DNA from: Verrucomicrobiota bacterium
GTDB taxonomy: Bacteria; Verrucomicrobiota; Verrucomicrobiia; Opitutales; Opitutaceae
Length of the DNA stretch: 64,000 nucleotides
Assembly (NCBI GenBank): GCA_023432225.1
Contig: JAEYUW010000017.1
Coordinates: forward strand, 25,953 to 89,952
Direction: 5' to 3'
Shown one piece after another: positions 25,737 to 36,000 of this stretch. How positions within the stretch are numbered: the stretch's first letter is position 1; every line of letters begins with the position of its first letter. The notes under the pieces were generated by a model, which saw nothing but the letters and a program-made list of their open reading frames with translations, did not search any database and was not told where the DNA came from. The position numbers and the translations under genes were made by a program.

Positions 25737-27377
25737 ATGACCACGGCTCTCCGCGCTCCCCTGCTCTGGCTGCTGCTCCCGTTCGGCGCGGGCATTGCCG
25801 CAGCGCAACTGGGCTGGTCGCCGTCGGGTGCGATGCTGGCGCTGTCGGCGGCAGCGAGCGGAGTGGCCGCGTGGTGGGCCGCGCCTCGTGATTCGTGGCT
25901 GGCGAGGGCGATATGGGCGGTGGGGATGGGCGTCGCGTGCGTGGCGCTCGGGGCCGCGTGGCTGCGTTGGCGCTCGCCGTCGCCGTTCGAGTGGACCATG
26001 CCGGCTCGGGAAGTGCGGGTGACGTTGCGCGTCGAACAGGTGTTCCCTCCGGCACCGCAGCGCAAGACGGTCAACGGCATCGCGCGCGTGATCGCCGCCG
26101 ACACGGCAGCCGCGGCGCCGTTGATCGGGCAACGCGTGTATTTTTCCGCGATTCGCCGCGTCAGCGTGCCGCCCACCGCGTCCGGCGAATACCGCTTCGC
26201 GGGCGTGGTCGAGGCAGTGCCGCCGCCAGAAGCGAACGACCGTGGCTTCGGGTCCTATCTGGCCGCGCTTGGAGTGCGGGTGCGCATCGCGCGTGGTCAT
26301 CTCGAGCGGGAGACGCACCCACCGACGCGCTTTCGCCGGTTTTGCGACGAGGCCCAGGAACGGCTCGGGACAATCCTGCGGCGCGGGCTCGAGCGACACC
26401 CGGACATCGTCTCGCTCTACCTAGCCATGTTGCTGGGCGAAAAGGCGGTGCTGTCGGCCGAGCAGCAAAACGCGTTCATGCGCAGCGGCGTGTTTCACAT
26501 CTTCTCGATCAGCGGGCTGCACGTCGGTGTGATTGCCATCGCGATTCAAAGCGCGCTGCAACTGCTGCGCATGCCGCGCCGGCCAGCGGTCGTCGTCGGG
26601 CTGACCGTGTTGTGGCTCTACGTGGAGATCACCGGCGGCAGCGCGCCGGCGGTGCGCTCGTTTTTGATGGTGGCATTTCTGCTGGGCTCGCGCGTCTTTC
26701 GGCTTCCCGGCAATCCGCTCGCCGCCTTGGCGGCCGCGGCGCTGGCCACGTTGCTGCTCGATCCGCGGCAGCTGTTTTCGACGGGGTTTCAGATGTCCTA
26801 CTCGGTCGTCACGGCGTTAATCATCATGGGACTCCCGTTGGCGGAGCGCTGGCAGGCGGCGTGGCGGCCTTGGCGCGATTTGCCGGAGGTGAGCTGGCGG
26901 CGGTGGCAGCATTGGATCAGGAACCGCGGGCACGAGATTCTCGGTGGCCTCGCCATTACGTGGGCGGCGACGCTGGCGAGCACGCCGAGTAGCATCGGCT
27001 ATTTCGGGCTGCTCTCGTTGGGTGCGCTCGTCGCGAACTTGATCATCATTCCGCTCTCGTCCTTGGCGATCATCAGCGGTTTTCTCGCCATCGTCTGCGG
27101 GCTGATGCACGCCGCGCCGCTGGCGCTGGTATTCAACCATGCGGCGGCATTGCTGATCCTCGTGATGGATTGGCTCGTGCAGCGCGGCACGGAATTACCC
27201 GGCGTCTATTTCAACGCGGAGTTTCGGACCGGATGGCTGGCTCCCGCTGGGCTGGTCTTCGTGCTCGGCACGATGTTCGTCAGCGCGAGCCTGCGCTGGC
27301 GGAAAAACTGCGGCGGCTACTGGGTGCCCGTGGTCGCTGTGGCACTCGTGATCATTTTCGGCGTGAAGTTTCCCTGA
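25737..27377 (+). CDS. comEC: ComEC/Rec2-type DNA-uptake channel protein
   Basis: ComEC forms the inner-membrane pore for transforming DNA. This 546-aa protein has the N-terminal helices (LLWLLLPFGAGIAAAQLGW), the OB-like periplasmic DUF4131 region (residues about 80-200) and the competence domain with FHIFSISGLHVGVIA, GGSAPAVRSFLMVAFLL and FQMSYSVVTALI, its signature segments. It stops after the membrane part and lacks the C-terminal metallo-beta-lactamase domain that degrades one strand in longer ComECs. That domain may be absent or encoded elsewhere. The ATG is at 25737; the UVR-motif gene follows by 20 nt. Confidence 0.93.
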   Translation: MTTALRAPLLWLLLPFGAGIAAAQLGWSPSGAMLALSAAASGVAAWWAAPRDSWLARAIWAVGMGVACVALGAAWLRWRSPSPFEWTMPAREVRVTLRVEQVFPPAPQRKTVNGIARVIAADTAAAAPLIGQRVYFSAIRRVSVPPTASGEYRFAGVVEAVPPPEANDRGFGSYLAALGVRVRIARGHLERETHPPTRFRRFCDEAQERLGTILRRGLERHPDIVSLYLAMLLGEKAVLSAEQQNAFMRSGVFHIFSISGLHVGVIAIAIQSALQLLRMPRRPAVVVGLTVLWLYVEITGGSAPAVRSFLMVAFLLGSRVFRLPGNPLAALAAAALATLLLDPRQLFSTGFQMSYSVVTALIIMGLPLAERWQAAWRPWRDLPEVSWRRWQHWIRNRGHEILGGLAITWAATLASTPSSIGYFGLLSLGALVANLIIIPLSSLAIISGFLAIVCGLMHAAPLALVFNHAAALLILVMDWLVQRGTELPGVYFNAEFRTGWLAPAGLVFVLGTMFVSASLRWRKNCGGYWVPVVAVALVIIFGVKFP

Positions 27378-27397
27378 AGCCGGCAATCGTTCGGGCC

Positions 27398-27679
<282 letters not shown>

Positions 27680-27720
27680 CAAGCGAGGGCAGCACGTGCC
27701 GCGAGGGGACGGTTTGTTTG

Positions 27721-27799
27721 ACCACGGATTGCACGGATAACACGGATTAAGGCATTCGACTGCCGTGGCGTGATCCGTGTCATCCGCGAAATTCGTGGT
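27721..27799. repeat. ACCACGGATT/CACGGAT inverted repeat (9-nt period family)
   Basis: The left side has units of about 9 nt (CACGGATTG, CACGGATAA, CACGGATT). The right side holds the complements (ATCCGTGT, ATTCGTGGT). The outer ends ACCAC/GTGGT match those of the elements at 43242, 49831 and, less closely, 53926. Confidence 0.8.
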
Positions 27800-27842
27800 T
27801 AAAGAAGAATTTCCCGAACGCGGCACGGCTCGCGCAAAAAAC

Positions 27843-27899
27843 GTGGCGCAGGCGTCCCGCCTGCTTCAGAGCGAAGAGCAGCCGGGACGGCTGCGCTAC
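27843..27899. repeat. GTAGCGCAGGC-type inverted repeat supplying a stop codon
   Basis: The left arm 27843-27864 (GTGGCGCAGGCGTCCCGCCTGC) and the right arm 27878-27899 (ending GCTGCGCTAC) are complementary with a few mismatches. The right end read on the minus strand is GTAGCGCAGC. Its TAG (27896-27898) is the stop codon of the EEP hydrolase. Together with the neighbouring ACCAC element it fills the gap 27680-27895. Confidence 0.75.
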
Positions 27900-28675
27900 T
27901 CCACGAACTCGAACTCCGCACTGAGCGTGTGATGGTCCGACGCGAGCGTCGGTTTCACCGCGTAACTCGTCGGGCGCAACGGCGCGTTGTAGAAGAGGTG
28001 GTCGAGCACGTAGGGCCGTCGGCGCCACGTCACCTCGGTGTCCTGCACGGTCTTGAAGCCAACGTCGCCGAACTGGCGCACGAGCGAGTCGTGCTTGCTG
28101 ACGTTGAAATCGCCACCGAGCACGGTCGCAGTGCCGCCGGCGCGGCGAAGTTGCCCCGCGACGAGTTGACGCTGCTCGTTGTGCACCTCGCTGCTCGAGC
28201 GCAGCATGAAGAGCGCGAGCAGGTGTGTGTTGAGAATGCGCAGGTCACGCCCGCCGATGGCGGTCGTCGACCCGATCAACAGGCGGTCGGTCGGCGTCTT
28301 TTTCTCACCGAAGAAATCGAACTCCACCGGCGGCGACGGCAGGTTGACCCGGAACGAATCCCTCAGCGGCGTGCGCGAGAAGATCGCGAGTCCGATGCCG
28401 AACGGCAGCTCGCGCGGGTCCTGGCGAGGAAAGGAGAAGTAGCTGTCGTAACCGGCGAGTGCAGCGCGCAGGCGGCTGTAGTTGGGCGGCACCGGCGGAT
28501 GCGTGCCGCCCGGCTCGGCGAGCTCGACCTCCTGCAACAGGATGATGTCGGCATCGTGGCTCTGAATTTCCTCGATCGTCTGACTCAGGCGGATCGGAGC
28601 GCGATCCGGGTCCGTGTCGCTCCACGTCTGGCCGAACTGCATGTTGAACTGCAGAATTTTGAAGCGAGCGGACAT
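27896..28675 (-). CDS. Endonuclease/exonuclease/phosphatase (EEP) family hydrolase
   Basis: This 259-aa member of the DNase I/EEP fold has FKILQFNMQFG (metal-site Asn), IILLQEVELAE (catalytic Glu), GGDFNVSKHDSLV (Asp/Asn) and SDHHTLSAEFEF (final Asp-His pair), so the active site is complete. No signal peptide is visible, which suggests a cytoplasmic phosphodiesterase or nuclease; the substrate cannot be told from sequence. The ATG at 28675 directly starts the first strand (MSARFKILQFN). The stop codon TAG is part of the inverted repeat at its 3' end. Confidence 0.85.
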   Translation of the reverse strand: MSARFKILQFNMQFGQTWSDTDPDRAPIRLSQTIEEIQSHDADIILLQEVELAEPGGTHPPVPPNYSRLRAALAGYDSYFSFPRQDPRELPFGIGLAIFSRTPLRDSFRVNLPSPPVEFDFFGEKKTPTDRLLIGSTTAIGGRDLRILNTHLLALFMLRSSSEVHNEQRQLVAGQLRRAGGTATVLGGDFNVSKHDSLVRQFGDVGFKTVQDTEVTWRRRPYVLDHLFYNAPLRPTSYAVKPTLASDHHTLSAEFEFVE

Positions 28676-28843
28676 CAGTCGGAAGCCGGCCTCCGCGCAA
28701 CTCACCGGGCAAGTCTAATGCCGCGGAAGAACCGCGGGAGAGCGCAGCGCAAGGCTATGGCATGTTCGCCTCCTCAAAAGAAGCGGCAAGCCAATTTAGC
28801 TCGTTCGAACTCCCGGGGTCGGGGGTGAAGTAGCGATGCGTGC

Positions 28844-28929
28844 AGTAGGGCCGGTCTGTGACCGGCTCGGTTGAATATCGGCTGCGGATGATGCGGCGAG
28901 CCAAGGTCAGGTCGCAGACCGGCCCTACT
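28844..28929. repeat. 20-bp AGTAGGGCCGGTC inverted repeat downstream of thyX
   Basis: The arms 28844-28863 (AGTAGGGCCGGTCTGTGACC) and 28910-28929 pair with one mismatch. It lies 4 nt past the thyX stop, on the thyX 3' side. The same arm sequence recurs at 40083 and in degenerate form at 17456. Confidence 0.85.
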
Positions 28930-28933
28930 CTGC

Positions 28934-30280
28934 TCACTCCGGTTCGGCCGTGCCTTCGACCACCCAGGCTTTCGCCTCCGGCACCTGCACGAAAAATTCC
29001 TTCAGTGCGGCGCTGAGATGTTCGGCGTAGCGGAAATGCGCCCCCATGCCGGTGCGCAGCTCGGCTTCGTAAATGAATTTGTCGGCGTGCGTGCTGTGCT
29101 CGAAGGGAGTCTGCGCGCCGAGGAGCAGCGAATACACGTAGGCCGGCGAACCGCGCTGGAGCAGCTCGCGCGTGAGCGCGGCCTGGGCATCGAGCAATTC
29201 CTGATGTGCTTCGTGCGTGATCTCGGGCGGGAGATAGAAACCGGCTTGGATGAGCGGCGTGTAACGATGACCGGTGCGGTGGCGGTTGAGGTCGCGCAGC
29301 TCGGCGATCGCGAGGTTGTTCCACGCGAAAGTCACGCGCGCACGCCGCGTCGCGGTGCCTTGGTAACCGTAGCGGTTCGCACGATGCTTGAGCGCTTCGG
29401 CGATGGATTGCTCTTCGCGCAACCACGGCGGCGTGTTGCGGTCGACCTTCACCCAAACCTTGTCCGCGAGCGGCGCGGCGGACAGGCGGTCGAGGCCAAG
29501 CGCACACGACGTGGCGAGTTCCTGTCTGGCCTGTTCCTCGTGGGATTTTTCCGCGGAGCTGTGCCGCATGAGGCGCGGAGACATTTTTAGCAGCACGTCG
29601 CGAATCGCGGCGGCAGCAGCTTTGGCCTCCGGATGCGGCAGCGAGTCGAGGTGCTTCACCGTCGTGGCCCACATGCGCGAACTCTGCACGAGACCGAGAT
29701 TCGTGCGCGTGGCGAACGGGATGAAATAGCGCGCGCGATCGAGCGCGTAGTTTTTGCGGATGCGCGTGACGACGGCGGGCTTCGCGTTCGCGGGCAGGCG
29801 GATCAGCTCCGGCTTGTCCTGGCCGAGCTGGTCGAGGCGCGCGTATTCGGCGTTATAGGCGGCGAAGGCGCGGGCCATCACGCTCGTCCACTGGCCCGCG
29901 AGATCGTCGGGCACGCCGAGTTCGGCGGGTGTCGGCAGGTTGGCCGCGTCCATCGTGATGTAGCGCGTGCTCGATTCCTGGCCGTCGGCCATCTGCGCGA
30001 GCTCGAAAATTTTGTAGGCGAGCCACATCGAGACGCCGTCGAGCGCGATGGCGAGGCCGCCGGTGAGACCGCCGATCGAGGCGTGACCGTAATCGACGAA
30101 CTTCAGGATGCGATCGATCGACTCGTCCGGGTGCGCGAGGTCGACCTTCGAGAGGATGTTGGCGAGGCCGTCGTTGCTGCGCGAGTAGCGCGCGAGCACG
30201 GACGCCAGCAACTCAGGCGTGACCTTCGGGAGATCGGCCGCGGTGGGCGGCGGGACAACAGCAATGCCGGTAACCTTCAT
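28934..30280 (-). CDS. thyX: Two-domain ThyX-like (FAD-dependent) thymidylate synthase
   Basis: ThyX methylates dUMP with methylene-THF and FADH2. At 448 aa this is twice the length of ordinary ThyX and appears to hold two ThyX-like units. The N-terminal unit keeps a GHASIGG segment and a QESSTRY stretch, matching the S..N..S-RY half of the signature, but has no RHR. The C-terminal unit keeps NRHRTGHRY, the RHR half, without the serine pattern. Together they could form one composite site. Chlamydial ThyX is similarly long. The ATG at 30280 (MKVTGIAV) is chosen because the frame upstream is repeat-like. No thyA is in the window. Confidence 0.82.
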   Translation of the reverse strand: MKVTGIAVVPPPTAADLPKVTPELLASVLARYSRSNDGLANILSKVDLAHPDESIDRILKFVDYGHASIGGLTGGLAIALDGVSMWLAYKIFELAQMADGQESSTRYITMDAANLPTPAELGVPDDLAGQWTSVMARAFAAYNAEYARLDQLGQDKPELIRLPANAKPAVVTRIRKNYALDRARYFIPFATRTNLGLVQSSRMWATTVKHLDSLPHPEAKAAAAAIRDVLLKMSPRLMRHSSAEKSHEEQARQELATSCALGLDRLSAAPLADKVWVKVDRNTPPWLREEQSIAEALKHRANRYGYQGTATRRARVTFAWNNLAIAELRDLNRHRTGHRYTPLIQAGFYLPPEITHEAHQELLDAQAALTRELLQRGSPAYVYSLLLGAQTPFEHSTHADKFIYEAELRTGMGAHFRYAEHLSAALKEFFVQVPEAKAWVVEGTAEPE

Positions 30281-30575
30281 GCGCGCCCGACCAAACGCCC
30301 TCGCCGCGCCGAGGTGAAGGAAATTAGCGGAAAAGTTTTTGCTGGGTCGCTGACTTGGCAAAGCAGTCTCGACGTCTACCGTGCAGCAGACGCGACCGGA
30401 CCGAGTCGGCAGAATCATGGCCACTACCGAGCGAAGCGACATCGGACAAAAGCACAAAGAACGCAAAAAATTCACGGAGGGCGCCGGGCGAACCCGCCAT
30501 GCGTGGCCCACAATCATGCGTTCGGGTCGTCTCCGCGTCCTCTGCGATCTCTGTGTTTCAACCCAAGATCGACCG

Positions 30576-31439
30576 ATGAAGCCCAGGACGCCTGCCTTGC
30601 TTTTGTTCGGACTGAGCGCGGTCATCACCTCGTTCGCTATGACCGATTATCGCTCCTACAGCTTGGACGGCTTCCCAGCACTCGATCCCGCATTGCAGCA
30701 ACGCGTCGAGGCGATCGACGCCTCGCTGCGTGCGCGTTGGGAAATTCCTGAAGCACAGACGTCCGTCGGTGTGTTCGATCTACGCACGCTGCGTCTCGCG
30801 ATGGTGCGACCGGACCGCATCGATTACGCCGCCAGCGTGCCGAAGATCGCGATCCTGCTTGCGTGGTTCGCAGCGCATCCGAATCCCGCCGATCTCGACG
30901 CCGCGACGCGGCACGAACTCGGCCTGATGATCAAGCAGTCAGACAACGAACTCGCCGCAAAATTCTCACAGCAACTCGGCCTCAGTTTCATTCGCGGCGT
31001 GCTCGATCGCTACGCGCTCTACGACGCGAAGACTGGCGGCGGCATCTGGCTGGGCAAGCACTACGGCAAGGGCGGCGAGCGCATCGTCGATCCCGTCGGC
31101 GGCCATTCGCACGCCGCGACCGTGCGGCAACTGTTGCGGTTCTACCTGCTGCTCGAGCAGGACAAGGCCGTCTCGCCGGAAGCCTCGGCGGCGATGCGGG
31201 AGATCTTTCGGTCACCGGACATCCCGCACAAGCCGGACAAGTTCGTCGCCGGGCTGGAAGGTCGCCTCGGTTTGGAAATCCGCCGCAAGGCCGGCTGGTG
31301 GGAGGACTGGAATCTCGACACGGCAGTCGTCACTGGGCCCGCGCGACACTACATCCTCGTCGCGATGACGCACCATGCGCGCGGAGAAGACTATTTGCGA
31401 GCGCTCGCGGCGGCAGTGGACGACGCGTTGGCGCGGTAG
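30576..31439 (+). CDS. Exported serine hydrolase, class A beta-lactamase-like
   Basis: This 287-aa protein has a signal-like N-terminus (TPALLLFGLSAVITSFAM). The penicillin-interacting fold is recognisable: active-site Ser87 in ASVPKIAIL (SxxK), SDN at 122-124 (QSDNELA), and KAG at 238-240 in place of the KTG triad. A convincing omega-loop Glu is not visible, so beta-lactam hydrolysis is doubtful; a peptidase or transpeptidase-like role is as likely. The ATG at 30576 is chosen because upstream sequence is a single-armed AAAGCACAAAGAACGC repeat. It is divergent from thyX. Confidence 0.8.
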   Translation: MKPRTPALLLFGLSAVITSFAMTDYRSYSLDGFPALDPALQQRVEAIDASLRARWEIPEAQTSVGVFDLRTLRLAMVRPDRIDYAASVPKIAILLAWFAAHPNPADLDAATRHELGLMIKQSDNELAAKFSQQLGLSFIRGVLDRYALYDAKTGGGIWLGKHYGKGGERIVDPVGGHSHAATVRQLLRFYLLLEQDKAVSPEASAAMREIFRSPDIPHKPDKFVAGLEGRLGLEIRRKAGWWEDWNLDTAVVTGPARHYILVAMTHHARGEDYLRALAAAVDDALAR

Positions 31440-31743
31440 TGACCTCATCGAGTTTCGATCCGAAGCGCACCGGATTCGCCGTGGTGCCGCTCTGCCACTA
31501 CACGCTCGCTGCCAGTCCGACGCCGACCGCGACGCGCGCGAGCGGCTGCCCCAAGCGTCTTCCACGGCCGATGTCGTCGTCACCGACGCGCAGCTCGCGT
31601 TGCTGCTCGAACCGATCAACCAGCACCGACTCGCTTCCCTCGCCACGATGGATGCGTGCTACGCCGACGCCGGCGCCCCAAACCGTGGGTCGCAAAGATC
31701 GTGAGTCCGGCTCGACAAATCGAACGGAGCAGCGGGTGAAGCG
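31440..31743. other. Gap with possible decayed coding sequence
   Basis: About 300 nt between convergent genes. Plus-strand frames give fragments such as FDPKRTGFAVVPLCHYTLAA in one frame and TADVVVTDAQLALLLEPINQ in another, as if a short gene had been frameshifted. No start, ribosome-binding site or family can be assigned, so I leave it uncalled. No palindromic repeat is evident here, unlike most gaps in the window. Confidence 0.3.
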
Positions 31744-32043
31744 TCATTTCATTAACCACCACAACAGGAGAAGCAGACCGTATCCAATCGCAGGAAGATT
31801 AAGTAGGATACCGATGATTCCGAGCAGCCTCCATTTCTCCTTTCTTCCCAGAGATACGACTGCCGCACACAAACCGATCAGGCTGACGCCGCCGAGGACT
31901 GCACCGGCATAGATTAAAGCGCCTCCTGCTATGTCGCCACCGACACCCTTTGCGGCTCCACTCACAAACAAGAAGCCAACTAGCAGCCCAATCACCGGGA
32001 GCGCGACCGACACTCCTCCCCAAGCGCACGATTTGCTTTTCAT
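31744..32043 (-). CDS. Small three-helix membrane protein, last gene of the secreted operon
   Basis: A 99-aa protein with three hydrophobic helices (VALPVIGLLVGFLFVSG; GGALIYAGAVLGGVSLIGLCAAVVSL; LLGIIGILLNLPAIGYGLLLLLWWL) and a basic loop (GRKEKWR). I do not recognise a family; bacterial membrane-protein families of unknown function have similar shapes. Its ATG overlaps the stop of the preceding gene (ATGA, 32040-32043), so the two are translationally coupled. As the last small membrane protein of an operon encoding a secreted hydrolase it might be a protective or export partner, which is speculative. Confidence 0.7.
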   Translation of the reverse strand: MKSKSCAWGGVSVALPVIGLLVGFLFVSGAAKGVGGDIAGGALIYAGAVLGGVSLIGLCAAVVSLGRKEKWRLLGIIGILLNLPAIGYGLLLLLWWLMK

Positions 32044-33059
32044 CGTCTCACCACTTTCGCCGGATCATACTCTAGGTTACGACTCTCGGACTTTGGGTTG
32101 AAGTAGGACGACACGTAAACCCACGTCATACCCGGCGTATTGCGAACGACAATGCGCCCGTAGCCGGTCGCGGTTTTCACGAAAAACGCCGCACCGTTGT
32201 CGCCTGGCCACAGTGGCGGTTTCGGCGTCTGTGCGGTGATTTCCAGCGAGGGTGTGTAGCCGCTCTCGGGTGCTTCAAAAGGAAACTCGGCCGTCGTCAC
32301 CAGGAGCCCGCCGTTGGGCACGCTTACGCGCGCTGCCCAGCCGCGCGGACCTTCGATCGTGTTAGGTAACCGTTCAACTGTAACCGCAGCTCCATGCGGT
32401 CCTATCGCGAAGGACTTCGACTGCCCGGATGCAAGTTCGGCTTCCTGATTCTCTCGCACGACCAACGGTTCGGCTTCGTGGTTCTTGCGCAGCATGAACA
32501 CCACGGGGCTTGCTCGATCCGGCACGTGGTATTTCGGGTCCGCGAACATCGCGTATTCGAAGCTGAAACGGTTCTTCGTAAAGTAGTGTTTGTAACCTTC
32601 CTTGCTCACGCGGATGCTCAAGCCCTTTCCGACAGCCCCCTCCAGTGAGAAGAATCCAGTGGCATCACTTTCCACCTCGCGCTTGCTCGTCCCCGCAGTG
32701 CTCAGATCAGTCCATGTAAACTGTATTTTGGCTCTTGGAATCGGCACTCCCGCATCGTCCACCACCCGGCCAAAAAACGAGATCGGCATCTTGTATTCGA
32801 AGAACCGGTCTTTTTCGCTCATCTCACGCCACCATGCCCACTTTTCCGCTTCGCTTGCTCCACGCGATGGTGGTTGAATGACCCTTTGGGCACTCGCAGG
32901 CGGCGGCAGCGTCGGAGGTGGCGGCTCCTCCGCTTTTTTGGTCACGTCCTCCGCAGGGGCCAAAACGGCGGTCGGCCTTGGCGTTCGAAGCAGCAGAATC
33001 GACAAGAGCAACGCGATCAGCGCAGCAGCGACTCCAGCGAAAATGGTTCGACGGTTCAT
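32040..33059 (-). CDS. Membrane-anchored carboxypeptidase-regulatory-like protein
   Basis: A 339-aa protein with an N-terminal anchor (IFAGVAAALIALLLSILLL), a Pro-rich linker (EEPPPPTLPPPAS) and, at residues about 90-170, a carboxypeptidase-regulatory-like beta-sandwich (ISFFGRVVDDAGVPIPRAKIQFTW, GFFSLEGAVGKGLSIRVSKEGY). The C-terminal half is beta-rich and unassigned. It has no catalytic motif. It lies 12 nt after the large hydrolase gene and overlaps the small membrane gene. A structural or binding role on the outer face of the inner membrane is likely. Confidence 0.72.
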   Translation of the reverse strand: MNRRTIFAGVAAALIALLLSILLLRTPRPTAVLAPAEDVTKKAEEPPPPTLPPPASAQRVIQPPSRGASEAEKWAWWREMSEKDRFFEYKMPISFFGRVVDDAGVPIPRAKIQFTWTDLSTAGTSKREVESDATGFFSLEGAVGKGLSIRVSKEGYKHYFTKNRFSFEYAMFADPKYHVPDRASPVVFMLRKNHEAEPLVVRENQEAELASGQSKSFAIGPHGAAVTVERLPNTIEGPRGWAARVSVPNGGLLVTTAEFPFEAPESGYTPSLEITAQTPKPPLWPGDNGAAFFVKTATGYGRIVVRNTPGMTWVYVSSYFNPKSESRNLEYDPAKVVRR

Positions 33060-33071
33060 CGATCGAAGCTG

Positions 33072-36000
33072 TCAGCGGGCGCGCTCAAAGAGGTAACGAT
33101 AGAACGGCCCAAGCTGCTGGATGCGCCGGGTGAACTCTCCGCTGTGATCCGGACGGTCGCGGCCAAAATCGAGTTCCGTGCCCTCGCTGATGTTGAGGTT
33201 ATTCGAGATACTGCCGCCAACGTTCATTCTTCCTAGGGCAGCCGTGCGCGACCGAGCGACAAACGACATCGATTCGCTCAAGTCTTCGAGATAGCGCATG
33301 CGGACTGGCCCTGCCTCGATACTCGACCAATCCCAAAGTTGCCCTCCGCCTGTTGTGGTCCACGTGTATTTTCGAGCGTAACCACGGTAGAGCAAATCCT
33401 CGGGCTTCATGAGTCTCTGATTCGTCACCCACCAACCGAGAGCATAATCATTCTCGTTGTAGATGTTGAACAGAGTGGCGTTCACCCCGGTCTCGATGAC
33501 ACCGCGGTATCCCTTTTGACCGACGCCGTCCGGAGTCGTCTGCGGGCTCTCCAAGGCCGCCAGCTCGGCCAAAGTTGCCGCCCCGGAATCGAAGCAACTG
33601 GCGGGTATCGCGGCTTGCATGAAAACAACGTTGCGCGCCGCCATGCCTCTAATCGTGGAGCCGTTTACTGCTTCGCGCGCACGGAGAGCGGAAGTGATCA
33701 CAGCGTTGCCCATACTGTGTCCAACGACGTTGTGGGCGTAGTCGGATGGCAAAGCGGACTCGACGTAGTTCTTGAGTGCCCAACCATATTTCAACGCCCG
33801 ATATTCGTTGAGGTTGTAGTGGGCTGGAATCGTCCCGTCCCACGGACCAATCAGCGTGTCCCAGTAAAACAGCACGAACCGACCCTTGTAGCCCTGCCAC
33901 CAAAGCCGCTTGAGCATCGTCTCGGCGTTCCACCGCGCCTCCTCGTAGGGGATGTTAGAACCATGCACGAACACGAGCGCGGTTTTCGCCTCGTCGGCAG
34001 GTGCGGCGAAGGGATAGCCGTCGTCCGATGGTTCGGTGCCCGACCCATTCGCATCGAAAGTGGTGCCCGATAGGAACGGTGCAGGAATCCCACTCGGATC
34101 GCGTGGAGTCACTTTCACTCGCTGATACATCGACTTGATGTTCTTCAAATCAATCCACACCCCCGGTCCTTCGCCAATCTCGGTCCCGTCCGGACGCAAC
34201 AGCACGAGCACAAGCTCGCCTTGACCTTCGGTGCAGCCCTCGAAAAGCAGGTATTTCTTCGGACTGCCGGAACTCAGGCCCGTCCAAAAATCCTTGTCGA
34301 AGACGAACGTCCCGTTCGTATCGACCCAATTGTATTGGTTGTCCCTGGTGAGGACTGTTGTCCGCAAGGTGCTGGCCGGAGCTTGCTGGGTCGCGGTGGC
34401 GGTATCGGTAAGATACTTCGTCCCTCCATCCGTCTCAACTGCTGGGAAAATATTAACTGATGGTGAGCCGGTGGTGTTTTTCCACTTCAGACCGACGTAG
34501 ATTGAAGGGTTGTCCGCAGCGATGGCGTCGGAGAGACCGCCAATAAGAACATGCAGCCGAGCCATGTCCTCCAGATCTCGGCGCCCGTGAATAGCGAAGT
34601 CGTCACAGTCTTTCGCAGTGACGGGATACACCTCGTTTTCATCGGTCGGGTCGCCATCATCATCATCATTGACCCAGAACCGGAACGGCCGCTCCGCACT
34701 GGTCGCGTCCGAACCGTCGGCTTTGATTTCCCCATCCCTGTTGGCGTCGACGAGCAGTTGCGCGCTGACGATGGTCAGCGGCATGACGAGCGTGATGGCT
34801 ACCTGACCTTCGCGGCTGACTTCGAGCACCAGCGGTTGTGTGGTGGTTTGCCGGGCTTCGATCAGGATAACGGCACCTTGATTCTGAATCGCGTGATCCC
34901 GGAACGCGGCGGAGCCGGTGTCGCCTGCGAAAATATCCACGCCCGCCGCCGTGATCTGCTGCGTGAACGCAGCGCGCGCAGGTTGGTCGAAGCCGGGACC
35001 GAAGCCGCTGTCGGGATTCATGCGGAAGTCGAAAGCCTTCTTCTGCGTCAGGTTCGTGTAGACAAAATTCAGCGCGCCGTCGGCTTGTTTGAGTCGATAA
35101 CTGAACCCGTTGTTTGGCGAGAGCGTGTTCAACAATTGCCCGAGCTCGAGATATACGGGTGTGAAACTCGCGAGATCGTCTGCGCCATCTACCCGCTGGT
35201 TGGCGTAGTCTGCACCTCCTTCGGTCGATGATGGATCCTCGCTCTGAGTATCTACGTCGTCGTTTACGTTCGGTTGGAAACGAAGATCGCCACCAAGCGG
35301 CGTGGCATCGGCAAATTCCACGCGATACGGCGTCACCGGACTCACCGGCGGAACGATGCGATTGTCCCCGTTGGTGTCGCCAGTTACTGCCGCTTCGAAC
35401 GGCACAATGCGATAGACGCCACGACGTGAACCGAAGCGGTGGGAATTGGCCTGCTCGAAGGGATCGATCACGTGCGCCGCGGTTTCCGTGGCACTCGCAG
35501 AAACGGTTTCCGAAAAGAACTGGTAGTCGACGGGGTCGGACTCTCCCTCGGGCGTGAAAGTCTCCGCCCAAGTGATCGTGCGGACCAGGCCCGGCTGAAT
35601 CTGCAGCTTGTAGCGCAGCTTGCTGGTGTGCGCACCGTCGGGAGTGAACGCGTATTCGACCGTCGGGTCGGAGATCGGCTCGAATCGGTTTGCTTCGAAA
35701 GTCAGGGCCTCCATCAGCGCGTGCAATTCCGCCGCCGCCGCACCCTCGCTCAACGTGGTCGGCGTAGATTCGTAATAGGTTTCCTCCCGGGCCGGGCTGC
35801 CGAGTGAACCCGGCGTGCCAATCGTGATGAGTTCGCCAATCGGATAGAACTCACGCAAATCCCCCACTCTGCGGTGATGCAGCACGTTGTAGACGACTCT
35901 GCGCCCGTCGGCCTGATCTTGGAAAAAGTAGTAGGCTGTGCCGGGCAGAAAGCGATAGGGCACCCGCGGGGGCCACCAAAACAGGGTGCCGAAGCCGCGG

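Noticed and set aside
24262..26055. Very long open frame extending rarA antisense to comEC
   Set aside because: The N-terminal extension is Pro/Arg/Ser-rich and opposite a clear comEC reading frame. The AAA+ protein starts naturally at 25632.
31498..31704. Possible IS66-type transposon remnant (DAQLALLLE fragment)
   Set aside because: The similarity is too short and no second transposase gene or terminal repeat is present.
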